DNA of 64,000 nucleotides. Origin: Halictus rubicundus (Eukaryota > Arthropoda > Insecta > Hymenoptera > Halictidae). Numbering within the stretch: the stretch's first letter is position 1; each line of letters begins with the position of its first letter. The stretch lies in assembly GCF_050948215.1 (NCBI RefSeq), contig NC_135150.1, positions 24,981,943 to 25,045,942 of the forward strand, given 5' to 3'. Positions 48,101 through 59,400 of this stretch are shown here, piece by piece. The position numbers and the translations under genes are program-made. Under the pieces are notes generated by a model. The model was given only the letters and a program-made list of their open reading frames with translations. It was not told the origin of the DNA and made no database searches.

Positions 48101-51100
48101 TCTACATTACTTTATAAAAATAACGAGATCTATCCAAATTTTTAGCTGTCTTCTAATTATATATACCCAAAGAAATAAATTTGTTGAATAATTCCTGGGT
48201 GCATCTTGACAATCTCAATAATTTTTTTCAATTTTTTATTCATATTCTGGTAGGTCGTTTCAAGGAGAATACAATGACTTATATTGTGCAGGTCATTCAA
48301 GGTCATTCGAGATCACCAGAATTATTTTTCTATCATCAATAGCATTTCAGGTGGTCTATTTAAATGCTCGAACATGTATAATATTAAATGTCACAGTTTT
48401 CATGTGTATGATAAACGTGTGATATTTGCTCAGAAGTGTTGTAATCGTGTTCATCTTGAAATTATGGCATTTGTATTACGTGTATGTTGATCTACCCGGT
48501 CCCTGGGAGGTGACGAATATTTTATTGATGAATTTCTGCAGAGGAGTCGGACATGGATCGCATTTTCAAGCTGCCCTCTACGACCTTTATCGGCGGCAAA
48601 GAGAAATCGTTGCCGCTCCGCGAGATCCTGAGCAGATTGGAATCCGCTTACTGCGGCCACATCGGCGTGGAATTCATGTTCATCAACTCCCTGGAACAGT
48701 GCAACTGGATCCGTCAGAAAATGGAGACACCTGGCATCATGGCGATGACCCACGACGAGAGGAGACTCATCTTGGCCAGATTAACTCGTGCCACCGGGTA
48801 TATTGAACAGCCCCTAAATATCCTTCGTACTCTTTTATCTGTCCACCAGAGGTACGGTAGCTAACCGACTGATTGCTATGTTCCAATTCCAGATTCGAGG
48901 CGTTCCTCGCTCGCAAATGGTCATCAGAGAAACGGTTTGGACTTGAAGGCTGTGAAATCCTGATCCCAGCAATGAAGCAGGTGATCGACAAATCCACTGA
49001 ACTGGGTGTCGAGTCCATCGTGATGGGCATGCCTCATCGCGGTCGCTTGAACGTCCTCGCCAACGTGTGCCGCAAACCACTGAGCCAGATATTCACGCAA
49101 TTTGCGGCTCTGGAAGCAGCTGATGATGTAACTATACAATCTGTTGTCATGTTAGTCTCCGGATGAATTTTGTTCGGCTAATCTGAGACGTTCCAGGGCT
49201 CCGGTGATGTGAAATATCACTTGGGGACGTACATCGAGCGTCTGAACCGCGTGACGAACAAGAACATCCGTCTGGCTGTGGTTGCTAATCCTTCTCACTT
49301 GGAGGCTGTCGACCCGATAGTGCAAGGAAAGACTCGCGCTGAACAGTTCTACCGAGGTGATGGCGAAGGCAAGAAGGTACGAGTCAGGAAACAGTGTCTT
49401 GAGTCTCAAGTACCTTATGGTTAATATAAAATATAAATTGACTCTATTCATTATAAGATACAGAAGCTAGGTAGACACTTCTTTTTTTTTTTCTTAATAA
49501 TTTTATTGCGCTGTAAACAGCACAACAGCGTTTCCTAATTCTTTAAATGTCATAAATGCACCAAATCCGCAGCCTACTCATGCTAATATCGCATTCCTTT
49601 TTAAAACCACTGTAAACGATTCTTTCAGGTCATGTCCATTCTGCTGCACGGCGACGCTGCGTTCTGCGGACAAGGAATCGTCTTCGAGACAATGCACTTG
49701 TCCGATTTGCCTGACTATACTACTCACGGTACGATCCACATCGTTGTCAACAACCAAATTGGATTCACCACCGATCCCAGGCACTCGCGGTCCTCGCCGT
49801 ACTGTACCGGTAAGTCGCCTGCAATTATAAATAAACTGTGGATTTTATACATTTATGATAAAAATTACTAGATGAAAGTGGAAAGCGGAGAACACTGTTT
49901 TAATCAATTGTTCTCTACTTCTTCTGTTCTGCTCAACAAAAAATGAACATTCTACGTAATAGTACACACGACTGTGCATTTTTTCCCAAGTTTTTTACTG
50001 CAAAGTCGATCTTTAAAATATTCTGGAAACTTAAAATTGCTGATTTTATATTGAAGTTATCGGATGACCACGTTTATATTATTAGTTGCATCTTATTATG
50101 ATTATTAATTATGAAGCAACACACCTGCATTGTACTTGAACAATTGCCGTTTTACAGACGTCGCAAGAGTAGTGAACGCTCCCATCTTCCACGTGAATTC
50201 CGACGATCCGGAGGCTGTGATGCATGTCTGCAAGGTTGCCGCCGAGTGGAGAGCAACCTTCCACAAAGACGTCGTAATCGACATCGTATCCTACAGGCGG
50301 AATGGCCACAATGAAATCGACGAACCGATGTTCACGCAACCACTGATGTACCGCAAGATCAAGAGCACCCCACCGGCTTTGGATAAATACGCTAAATCGC
50401 TCATCAGCGACGGTGTTGTTACCGAGGAGGAAGTCAAGGTACCGACATAAATTATTTCTGTTGGGAATGATTGTCTATAGTGAAGTACTTACACGGACAT
50501 TTGCGACGCAGGACGTTAAAGATAAGTACGAGAAGATCTGCGAAGAAGCGTATACAAATGCTAGACAAGAGACCCATATCAAGTACAAGGACTGGTTGGA
50601 TTCCCCGTGGTCTGGCTTCTTCGAGGGCAAGGACCCGTTGAAAGTATCTCCCACCGGCATCAAGGAGGACACTCTGGTCCACATTGGCAAGAAATTCTCT
50701 TCGCCGCCTCCGAATGCTGCTGAATTTGTTATCCACAGAGGTAAAGCGACCACTTTGTAAACTGACTATTTTGTAAATCGACCAATTTTTCAACTTTAAG
50801 AATTTTTTCGAATTGTAAAAGCTATGCGAATTATTCTTACATGTGAGAATTCTGTATTCTCTGAACACAATGATTCATTTTTTAAATGTTAAATTGCTGA
50901 ACGTGTTGCAGGTATTGAACGTATTCTGAAGTCACGTATGGAAATGATCGAGGCAAGAACCGTTGACTGGGCTCTCGGAGAGGCTATGGCCTTCGGTTCC
51001 CTCTTGAAGGAAGGCATCCACGTTAGACTGTCGGGACAAGATGTGGAGAGAGGAACCTTCTCGCACAGACATCATGTGCTTCACCATCAATCTGTGGATA

Positions 51101-54100
51101 AGGCTACTTACAGGCCGCTGTGCTACCTCTACCCCGACCAGGCTCCGTACACGGTCTGCAACAGCTCGTTGTCTGAATTCGGTGTACTTGGTAAGTGCAA
51201 TGATAACTCTGATACAGGGTGTTCCCATTGTTATTATACTCGCGATTAAATTAATATATAAATTCGAGTTTCAGCGAAATAAAATTAAATCGTGTTCTTC
51301 TGGTTCCTCAGGATTTGAATTAGGATACTCCATGACGAACCCTAACGCGTTGGTGTGCTGGGAGGCTCAGTTCGGCGATTTCAACAACACGGCACAGTGC
51401 ATAATCGATCAGTTCATCAGCAGTGGTCAAGCAAAATGGGTCCGTCAATCTGGTCTTGTTATGCTGCAGCCTCATGGGCTTGAAGGAATGGTGAGTTGAT
51501 TATCCCATGCTCTTTAAAGTTATCGTTAGATGTGCAAATAAATTCTTTCTTATTTGAAATATTCTTGACATTAAATATAAAAAAATTTAATAAATTACTA
51601 CACACGTAAGTATTGTATTAGTAAATCGCACCAGTTTCATGAAATGAAAGAAATTGTATAGAATGGAAATATTCGAGGTCGGAAGAAATATTTGGTTTTC
51701 AAGTTAAAATAATTGAATAAAACGGCATCGGAACTTGTTCGCACGCCTAGTATAAAAATGGTCTACAGTCGATTAACTAATTAATCGTTGAATAATTGCA
51801 ATTACAGGGTCCAGAACATTCGAGTGCTCGGTTGGAACGATTCCTCCAAATGTCCGCGGACGACCCAGATTATTTCCCACCGGAAAGCGAAGAGTTTGCT
51901 GTGCGCCAGTTGCACGACATCAACTGGATCGTCGCTAATTGCAGCACACCGGCGAACTACTTCCACATCCTGAGAAGGCAGATCGCGTTGCCGTTCAGGA
52001 AGCCGTTGATCATGATGACACCGAAGTCGTTGCTCCGTCATCCAGAAGCGAAATCCAGCTTCGACCTGATGACCGAAAACACGGAGTTCCTCAGAGTGAT
52101 ACCGGAAGAAGGACCAGCTGCTCAAAATCCCAGTGGTGTTAAGAGAGTGATATTCTGCTCCGGCAAAGTCTATTACGACCTGAAGAAGGCGCGCACGGAG
52201 AAGAATCTCGACGACAAAGTCGCTATCGCGAGAGTCGAACAGGTAAACAAGACAAACCACTACACTTCTTCGTAACGTGTAACTATGCGGATCGTGTCCA
52301 CCATTTCTAAATATTCACACAAATTTAATTCGCCGTGCGGAGGTCGCGGTAAAGATTTCGCGACGCAACGAAGACTCAACGACAAAGAGTTGCAATTGTT
52401 AAGAAGAGAAATAATTTTCTGTTAGACTCCCATTTCTGGTAATCGATGCAGACAACTTTTGTTTGCTTAGCTGTGTACATTCGTTGCAATTTATTTTTCC
52501 TTCTCACAGATCTCGCCCTTCCCGTACGACTTGGTGAAGAAGGAGTCTGCCAAGTATCCCAACGCTGAGCTAATCTGGGCCCAGGAAGAACACAAAAACC
52601 AGGGTGGATGGACGTACGTCCAGCCCAGATTCAACACAGCTTTGAACGGAACCCGTTCTGTATCGTAAGTGTTTATTATCTACAATCAAGTCACGATTGT
52701 TCTGTACACACCAGAATCTGTTTTGCAGAAGTGTATCGGTGGTCGCAATAGTTGTCATCTCACATTTCGAGTAGACTGCGGAACTTTGTGCAAAATAAGA
52801 ATCGTCCAAGTTAATGGCAAGAAACAGGAGTTAACTGATAATGGATCTTCTCCTTTAATAATTTTAATAACTCGAAAATAATATACATCATTGAATTATT
52901 CTAATATCGTTTCAGTTTTGATTTGACCGATCAATTTTTCCGATAAATGCATACGATCCGCAGTCTAATTACGAGTCTCGAGTGATCAGAATGGTGAAGA
53001 TAATTATTGTGTCCTTCGCTGCGGTAACAAGCTCGAAGAGAGACTTTAATCCTTCTATTTGATTTTCATTTCCTGCGTCACGTTTGCGTTTGTGTTCACA
53101 CTGTCCTCGACGGAGCACTAGAAACATCTTCTCCAATTGAGAAGACGAATATAAACAAAATTGTGGATAGATTCGTCGATCGTACTTGGTTCCATAATTT
53201 CGTTAATCTCCTACCTTTAGCTGTTCACATGGCCCACGTTTTTTCACTTTATATACTTGATTGACTCAACGGTACCACGCGAAACGCTTTAGCACGAAAT
53301 CGAATAAATGTTCGGACGACGAAACGTGATTTTCGCGTGTTCCTCTTTTGTTTCATTTTTTGTTAAGCAAAGTAAAAAAACTTGGGCCATGTTGCAGCGG
53401 CGGAAGTGCGTCGGGCAAGAGTGACGGTAGCGGAGGGTGGTTTAGTGGTTGGTTTTCGTCGGCTAAACCAACGACGACGAGTACGCCCGAGCCGCAGTCG
53501 GTAGAATCTGAAAAACCGGTACAGAGAACTGTGAGGTAATACTAATCCCAGCGTTTAAGAGGTCTCCCTGAACATTATTTTCAAATAAAACTGTCTCTCA
53601 ATCTTCAAAGAATGTCCACAAATTTTTTTGTCAAAATTTACGAGTACATTAGGAGACTGCGGATTTTATTCACGGTAAAACTGTGGACATTAAACGAATT
53701 TAAGAGTCTCGTTGCATTATTTTCTACTAATCAAAATTATTAATAGAAGGAAATACATTTTTATTTAACTTCTGCTCCCTACAATTGATTTAGGAACTTC
53801 TTATCTTGCATAAAGATCCGCAGTCTATACAATATCAGTAATAATTAGAAATCATGAGGAACGGTAATAGAAAACAATGGCCTCTAAAGAATAGAATGTA
53901 GCGGACATTGACTCCCGTTCTAATTTCGACAAGAACGGGACATCTGCTAAAGATATTTGTCAAATTTGAAATGAATTGGGCGGTAGTCCGGTTTTGAAAT
54001 ATTATGGGAGACGTCTCAAGCGGATCGAATTTCACAAGCAGCTTTATTTTAGCGAATGCAGATAATAGGCTGGTAAACTTGGGTGGTTTATGGTTGGCGT

Positions 54101-54232
54101 GACGTTTTGACGGTTCCCGTTCTGTGTTGCAGATACGTCGGTCGCCCAACGGCAGCTTCGCCAGCGACGGGAAGCAAAATGCAGCACCTGAAAGAGCTGA
54201 AACAGCTGGTGGACGACTCTTTCGATATCTAA
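42123..54232 (+). CDS. OGDH: 2-oxoglutarate dehydrogenase E1, mitochondrial
   Basis: Exons: 42123-42371, 42668-42877, [44381-44501 or 45793-45895], 48542-48797, 48893-49127, 49197-49376, 49629-49809, 50158-50438, 50512-50740, 50912-51190, 51312-51490, 51808-52242, 52510-52664 and 54133-54232. All are GT-AG and in phase: 1029 aa with the first alternative exon, 1023 with the second, matching the family's usual ~1020. The first ~40 residues are Arg-rich and look like a mitochondrial presequence; residues 51-83 carry the short E2/E3-binding N-terminal motif (YVEEMYNAWLQDPHSVH). Thiamine-diphosphate site: MGMPHRGRLNVLANV (about residue 320), HGDAAFCGQG and VVNNQIGF (about 424-460). Substrate/active-site segments: SGQDVERGTFSHRHHVLH, APYTVCNSSLSE, EAQFGDF. 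The enzyme decarboxylates 2-oxoglutarate and passes succinyl to the E2 of the TCA-cycle complex in the matrix. Fly orthologue: Nc73EF. Confidence 0.97.
42410..42621. repeat. piggyBac-type MITE in OGDH intron 1
   Basis: TTAA-CCCTTTGCAGAC and GTCCGCAAAGGG-TTAA, 212 bp, filling most of the 296-bp intron between OGDH coding exons 1 and 2. Confidence 0.8.
43701..44071. mobile_element. Long foldback element upstream of OGDH exon A
   Basis: The left arm (GCTGATTCAGCTAAGTGTG ... TATTTGGTATAT ... GAAACGAAAGTTG) pairs with the right arm (CAACTTTCGTTTCAACC ... ATATACCAAATAAATA ... CACACATAGCTGAATCA) over ~90 bp. About 370 bp, non-coding, ending ~310 bp before exon A. Confidence 0.75.
44381..44501 (+). 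CDS. OGDH: OGDH mutually exclusive exon A
   Basis: 121-nt exon with acceptor ...catatag and donor gtaagg, entered in phase 0 and left in phase 1. It encodes ARGHLVADLDPLGIMQTDLI, then ~20 residues ending EQVLRQYMLG. The RGH-(H/L)xAxLDPLG core is the invariant start of this region in OGDH. It lacks an acidic cluster after the core. Same phases as exon B, so including both would shift the reading frame; they should be used alternatively. Confidence 0.85.
45793..45895 (+). CDS. OGDH: OGDH mutually exclusive exon B
   Basis: 103-nt exon, phases 0 in and 1 out, donor gtaagc. It encodes IRGHHIAKLDPLGINSADLD, then DRHPQELLYNYYSF. It is clearly a duplicate of exon A in its first half. The ADLDD cluster resembles the DADLD-type segment linked to Ca2+ sensitivity in vertebrate OGDH splice variants; assigning Ca2+ response to this exon is an inference. 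Joined to 48542 it gives ...YNYYSFEESDMDR, very like the vertebrate junction. Confidence 0.88.
45998..46200. mobile_element. Foldback element downstream of OGDH exon B
   Basis: AGAGGTGTGCCATAACTCGA and TCGAGTTATCACCTCT are inverted ends. The interior has repeated ATTCGAGAA/TTCTCGAAT palindromic phrases. ~203 bp, starting ~100 bp after exon B. Confidence 0.7.
46652..46714 (+). CDS. OGDH: Candidate 63-nt OGDH cassette exon
   Basis: An acceptor (ataatgtccacag) and strong donor (AAAA|gtatgt) bound 63 nt, entered and left in phase 1, matching exons A/B upstream and 48542 downstream. The insert reads GKRARTTYSQELQYRVAALT plus one Lys, with no stop. Too short for generic gene finding; supported only by splice sites, phase and open frame. 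Vertebrate OGDH has a longer insert at this point in some isoforms, so a cassette here is plausible. Confidence 0.45.
46988..47184. repeat. TA-flanked GACTGCGGA MITE
   Basis: TA-GACTGCGGATTTTATGC on the left, ATGCTTCAATTCCACAGTC on the right, in the OGDH intron before exon 48542. The interior closely matches 25607-25803 (AAAATTTCCCATCTGAATTG; TTAGTATGTTTAATAGGTTG). Confidence 0.75.
48066..48205. repeat. GTGCTCCGTAAAC-family short element (inverted copy)
   Basis: Starts GTTTATGGAGCACCAAAAGT and ends near AAATAAATTTGTTGAATAAT; reverse complement of 37500-37650. In the OGDH intron before exon 48542. Confidence 0.75.
49539..49577. repeat. GACTGCGGA MITE terminus in OGDH intron
   Basis: CATAAATGCACCAAATCCGCAG matches the right end of the family; the left end is not recognisable. 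A second terminus-like piece (AAACTGTGGATTTTATACAT) lies just after the donor of the next exon at about 49830. Confidence 0.5.
52772..52967. repeat. TA-flanked GACTGCGGA MITE
   Basis: TA-GACTGCGGAACTTTGTGC and ATACGATCCGCAGTC-TA, 196 bp, between OGDH exon 52510-52664 and the 53398 cassette. Confidence 0.8.
53398..53535 (+). CDS. OGDH: OGDH 138-nt cassette exon before the C-terminal exon
   Basis: The acceptor (catgttgcag) and donor (gtaata) enclose 46 codons, entered and left in phase 2, so both 52664-to-53398-to-54133 and direct 52664-to-54133 splicing stay in frame. The insert is Gly/Ser/Trp-rich, then Thr/Pro-rich (GSGGWFSGWFSSAKPTTTST, PEPQSVESEKPVQRTVR). Vertebrate OGDH lacks it, as I recall the family. 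It would place a flexible loop just before the final YVGRP segment. Confidence 0.65.
53653..53827. repeat. GACTGCGGA MITE
   Basis: GACTGCGGATTTTATTCACG and TGCATAAAGATCCGCAGTC-TA, between the 138-nt cassette and the last OGDH exon, so both introns around the cassette carry the same family. Confidence 0.8.
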
Positions 54233-54631
54233 ATACCCTTCGTAGCACTATGTAGAACACACATTTTATTTATTTCCCCGCATTATATATATATTTGTTC
54301 TATTCTTTTCGTCCTGCTCTACATACACCGTTGCAGAGACCAGCGTAGCTTGAATAATTTCTCCGTTGATGTATCATTTTGTAGAATTAACGTCCCGGCG
54401 CGAATTTTTCCTCGATGACGATTCGTCTCCGTGTTGAACGACGTGGACGTGTATTCACGCTGATCCGAAAAGGTGTTAGATCAGCGAAAAAGTTCGTGCT
54501 CGATTCCGTATTAAAATACAACGATAAATCGGGCAAGAATTTGCACGCTGACCTAATATCGTTCTTGTTCTCGAGTCGATGGTCCTATCGAGAAACGTGC
54601 GCAAAACAATTCTCACCATTCGGTTCTACTT

Positions 54632-54655
54632 TCTTTCTTTCTTTCTTTCTTTCTA
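54632..54655 (+). repeat. (TTTC)n microsatellite
   Basis: Five to six tetranucleotide repeats in the OGDH 3' UTR region. Confidence 0.85.
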
Positions 54656-55007
54656 TCCTATCGAAAAGCACACAATCGAACGTTTTCATTTCCTTCATAA
54701 ACTGTACGTACGTTTTTGCAATGAGTGATTCATGTAAATGTATGCATTTCGTTCTCGTTAAATGTTTGAATGTGGTTCTGTATATTTTTCTTTTTTAAGA
54801 TACGTGACATATTTATATCAGTATGAGAGTTGAGTGTTGAGCCAGGTGTATGTTTGAGCCTACAGGGGGCTTTTGTTATGCAAACAATGTATCGACAGTC
54901 AAAGGCAAATTACATTGATACGAAAAATTGACCGACCATGTTTTGCTCATTGCTAAAGATCTGTTGTTTGGAGATACGATCCATTGAATGGAAAAAAGAA
55001 ACAAACA

Positions 55008-55045
55008 TCATCATCATCATCATCGTCATCGTCATCACCGTCATC
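55008..55045 (+). repeat. (CAT)n/(CGT)n trinucleotide tract
   Basis: CATCATCATCAT followed by TCATCG repeats; the reverse frame reads as a Met/Thr run and is an artefact. Confidence 0.85.
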
Positions 55046-56374
55046 GTGTTCGCATCGATCGGAAATGTTCGCGCCATCGGCGTCCTGTATTTTATTTTGT
55101 TAATATACACGTCGATAAAAAGTAACGATTACCACGGGATGCGCGAGTAAGATTTACAAGAAGAAAGTATTATTTTTAATTTATACCGAGGCGATTTACG
55201 CGGAGCGTAAATACGTGTCTCACCACGAGTACATAGAATATTGCGATCGCGCGAAGGATCGTCTGCGAAACTTTTCGAGGAGACTGTGCTGGGTTACACA
55301 CGGCGACACATTTTTCGTTCTTTTTCTTTCTTTTTTTTTCTTTTTTGACGCCGTCGCGATATAGGCAGCCAATCGATTTAGTTTTTCAGCCCCGCTCTGT
55401 TGTTTCAATGAAAAATTAAATGGTTGGTTGGAGGCTCGACTAATTGTGAAGAAAGAGGTCGCGTTCGCTGCGTTAGCCTGGATTACGCAAGACGCACGCG
55501 GTTCAATTCGGGCTCCCACGGTCAGTGGGAGGTGAGAAGAGGTCAAAGGGTGCGAGACAGCGTGGTCGAGTCGTAACGTTGCCCTTCGAAAAGTTTCAAC
55601 GATCCTTCCGCGATGTCGAGGCGGGCGTCGATAGTAGGAGACAAATTGCTAGCGTCTAGCGAGTATATCTAGAGACTAATTTAACTGTAATTGATATACA
55701 TACCTGAACGCCAACGGGCACTCGCTGGTTGGTTGCTGCATAGTCTGCGAAGGCACACAGTATTTATATTCTTCTACGTGCGAATCATTTGAACGGTGGA
55801 TTTTGTGATTGGAATACCTGGCGTACCGTGTCACGTTCATTGGAAGATATTGTATCGGCACGCGGAACGTGCTTTTTATTATCCAGTGAAGAATACTCGT
55901 CAACGCGAACAGCCCTTCTTCAAGGACGCGAAACGATAGTATTGCGATACCAAACCCGCTAGACTATCATAGATGCAATGTGGTCCAATGCAAACGACGG
56001 TACTGTTATTCCACTTGTCATTAGTTTTTTTGTTATTATATGCATAATAACGACGAGACGGATTGTGTACAATTCAGGAATAAAGGTCGAAGTCGCAGCC
56101 GTAAGCGAAAATCGGGATGTTTGATTTTACCGCGAACGCTTCGACATCACAAAATTGTAGAGCCTTATTAACGAATTAAATTGTGTTAATTATTGCCTGG
56201 TATTTATTTATAACTGTTAGCTCGCACGTGTTCTGTTGACAGTCGCTCCACGGACGCAACCGGACGCTCTTCAAGGTGAACATGAAGCATCGCACCGCAC
56301 GCTGATTGTGAATGCGTTTATCCTGCTTTATCATTTCGATTTATATCTGATTGCTGCTTTGGTAGTCGACAATT

Positions 56375-56391
56375 TTTATTACCGTTTTATT
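56375..56391 (-). terminator. Polyadenylation signals of the Zasp66-like gene
   Basis: On the minus strand, AATAAA occurs at 56380-56375 and again at 56391-56386, about 105-120 nt after the stop at 56495. This is a normal distance for a short 3' UTR. Confidence 0.5.
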
Positions 56392-56494
56392 CCACCATAC
56401 AATAAATAAAATATATATACGTACAGATATATATATATATATATTTGTATATTATAAATTAGATATATTTATAGGATCAGTTCGAGGGCGATAA

Positions 56495-59400
56495 TTAGTA
56501 ATCAGTTTGTCCCAGGACACTGTACATAATCCTTTTGAAGCTGTTGCTCTGGTGGATCCTCTCGCCGTCGTCTTCGAGGACAGTCACCTGGAACGGGAGT
56601 GCAAGTGTTAGACGAAGTATACCTTTGGCAGAGAGTACGCGATCATGCAAATCAAGCATCCATCATTGAAACTAGTCTGTGGATTCTTTATGCAAGATCA
56701 GAGCTTTCAATTGCAAGGGACAGGATCTCTACAAAAATTCATTTCTTCTTTCATTAATTTTCACTTGATACTATTTTATACTTTTATTCGTAAAATTTGT
56801 AAAAATTGTAAAATCATATTTTGTACTCACATAGGGTGCGGGACTCTTCGGCCGGGCATACTGTACCTGAAATCATTATTCCTCGTATCAGAAGACCCTT
56901 AGCAATAACATTGTCCATACTGTTCGACGGAGAGGGACACAATTGGAGTATGAGGAGCAAAAAAAAAAGCGTACCCTATTTTGATAAACCTTTTGTGGAG
57001 AGAAAACACCGGTGCGTGCCGGTGGTTTGACTTCCTGCACTGGGTCCTCGCCTTCCTCTTGCAGTGCCTTGTAGGCCTCGCTCTTGCTCGGATCGTACTT
57101 CATCGGTTTCTTCTGTCTGTATCGTCGTATCGCATGTGCACACATGCCATTTTTAATCGATTTACTCGTTTGTGTTACTTTTGTGTGATGATTCTGTGAA
57201 ATCGGTTAGCAGCAGCCACAGGGTGTTATGTCGCCAAGATCGTTGGTTCGAGAGCGAATTTTCGAGAGAAAGAATGAAAGAGAGAGAGAGAGAGAGAGAG
57301 AGAGCCCTTGCCTGTTAATCTGGTTCCGAGCATTACGTCCCTTAAGTCGCTAATTGGTTTTTCTTTCTCATTTTCACCATTGATGTTCTTTCATCATTGT
57401 AAGGGTACATGAACTGACTTCGATGAAATGTGAAAGACAGAGACAAGTACTGCACTCATGTTCTTTTTGTTTCAATTGTACATTATAGAGGAGTGAAAAC
57501 AATCCTTAATGAATTTTTATAAAGCACGTTGTTTTCCGTTAAGAATTTATTGGAATAAGAAACCGAGTTTACTAGATGTTCTTTGATTGTTCATAACGAA
57601 GGGGTGAAAACAACTTCTAAAGACTTTGTCTAAATTATTTAAATGATTTTCTTTCAAAATCATTTCATCGAAGTGTCCATGTTTAGGGTACGGTCCGTAA
57701 TTCTCGGGGCGTCGCTGCGCGATCGTATCGAAATTAGTAAGACCTCTGATCTCCACGTAAATGTTTACTACGATATTAATGAATTATTGATTACTCTCTA
57801 TTCTACAGCATGCAAGAGATACCAGACTGTTATTTTACAAACTTTCGGCGGGGTTCGTCTCTAACTATCCTTGATGAGCGTTTACGTCGAGGACCGCCAC
57901 GCAAAACCGGAACACACTCCAAGATCCTAGATACAATCTATGCAAACGACGAAGAATAAAACGATCGAAGTTGAACGAAGAATCGCCACTATCAGCGGTA
58001 CGATCAAACGATTATTAACGCGAGAAACATTTGAAACAGTCCCGAACCCGTTCGAGAAAGATTAATTATTCGGCTTATTGAATTGCGGCCACACGTTCTT
58101 CGAAGAGGCGGCCTTGGCCTGCTCCTTCAAGATTCTCGCCTGCTCCTGTATTTCTTGTCTCTGTTTCACGAACGAAAAGTCTATGAAAATGCTGCAAAAC
58201 AAACAAATCGCACGTCAGTGTGATCCATTCGCTGTGGACGCGATCATTTTAAAAACCGAATCCCGTTGATCCCGGCAGCCCAGCGATCCAGATAACTGAT
58301 CAACGATCCACGGCCGAGAAAAGTATCGGTCCCGATCCCCACCGTTCCGTCCGGTTGCCAATCGTCAGTAATATTAGTGATCGAGCCATGCGTCGCACAG
58401 TTCGCAGCACGCGTTCGAGAATTTTGATTCAGTGCCCTTATTGTTCAGTAAATCTTTAAACAAATTATTCCAGTGTTCAACTAGGTCCTATAAGTTCCAC
58501 GGATACCGATAATTGTTAGAAAGCATTTCATTTGAACCGTGAACGTTACAGAACTATCCTCACTAGAGAATTATCAAGATATTGTCAATGTTTAATGAAA
58601 AATATTACCGCTTGTTATTAGAGAAGTAAGTGTACGTCTCCTAGATTAAGGCGAAGAAAGATTTACTTGAATTCATCAAACGGTTACCCAAATCAAAATT
58701 TATGAACATAGTACGTTTTGTATGGAAGTAGACAAAAGCTCTATATATAATAGAGGTCCGTATTTCATAAACAATTGCGAAACCAGGGAAACGATGACTT
58801 AAACTCAGTCTAATTTTGCGTGCGCCGCATCATTGTTTATTTTACTCAAAATCCCTGCAACATCAACCACAGAAAATGATCAATGTCAAAACTGCTATAT
58901 AATATTCGAGCATATAAGTTAAAGTCTTTCCAACAATGTTACTATAGTTAATGCTTAATTTCAGTCGCTGAGATACTTTTTGCCAGTGACATTGCCAGCT
59001 AGTAGTATTGTCCATTACTGGTCAGCCTGGCGAATTCAACCACAACCCTAAGCAAACACTGGAATAATTTTTGCAAAGGAACCTGAACAATAAGCGGGGC
59101 ATAACACGCCTCGAAAATTTAATTATGAACTAATTAATCGTTATATCGAGGCTTGTGCCACACTGTGATTGTGATTCGTATCGTGCAACTCGTTAGTGAG
59201 ATGAATTGTCAGAGATTACTATACCGCATTTTAGAGTTAATTGTCTGATGAGTCGCAGCATTCAGCAAAAGGAAACTCCAGTTCGTATTAATGACTAAAT
59301 TAACTTGATTATTCTAATGCACGCTCCACGAATGATGCGCTCTCTCCGTTGGAGACCGAGATGAGATCGTTCTGTACTTACGGTATGGCGGACGCTTGGC

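Larger units (their letters stand above)
54233..56084 (+). other. OGDH 3' UTR and downstream
   Basis: No coding exon. A clear AATAAA at 56079-56084 would give a ~1.85 kb 3' UTR; further AATAAA sites overlap the 3' end of the convergent Zasp66-like gene at about 56400. Contains (TTTC)n at 54632-54655 and a CAT/CGT trinucleotide run at about 55008-55045. Short frames in it show no family features. Confidence 0.45.

Noticed and set aside
54415..54798. 127-codon frame in the OGDH 3' UTR
   Set aside because: Contains a (TTTC)n microsatellite translated as Phe/Leu/Ser and shows no family features.
57547..57756. 69-codon minus-strand frame (TNFDTIAQRRPENYGPYPKH) within the Zasp66-like gene
   Set aside because: Reads like protein, but no acceptor with a pyrimidine tract and no fitting donor were found; could be an untested isoform exon.
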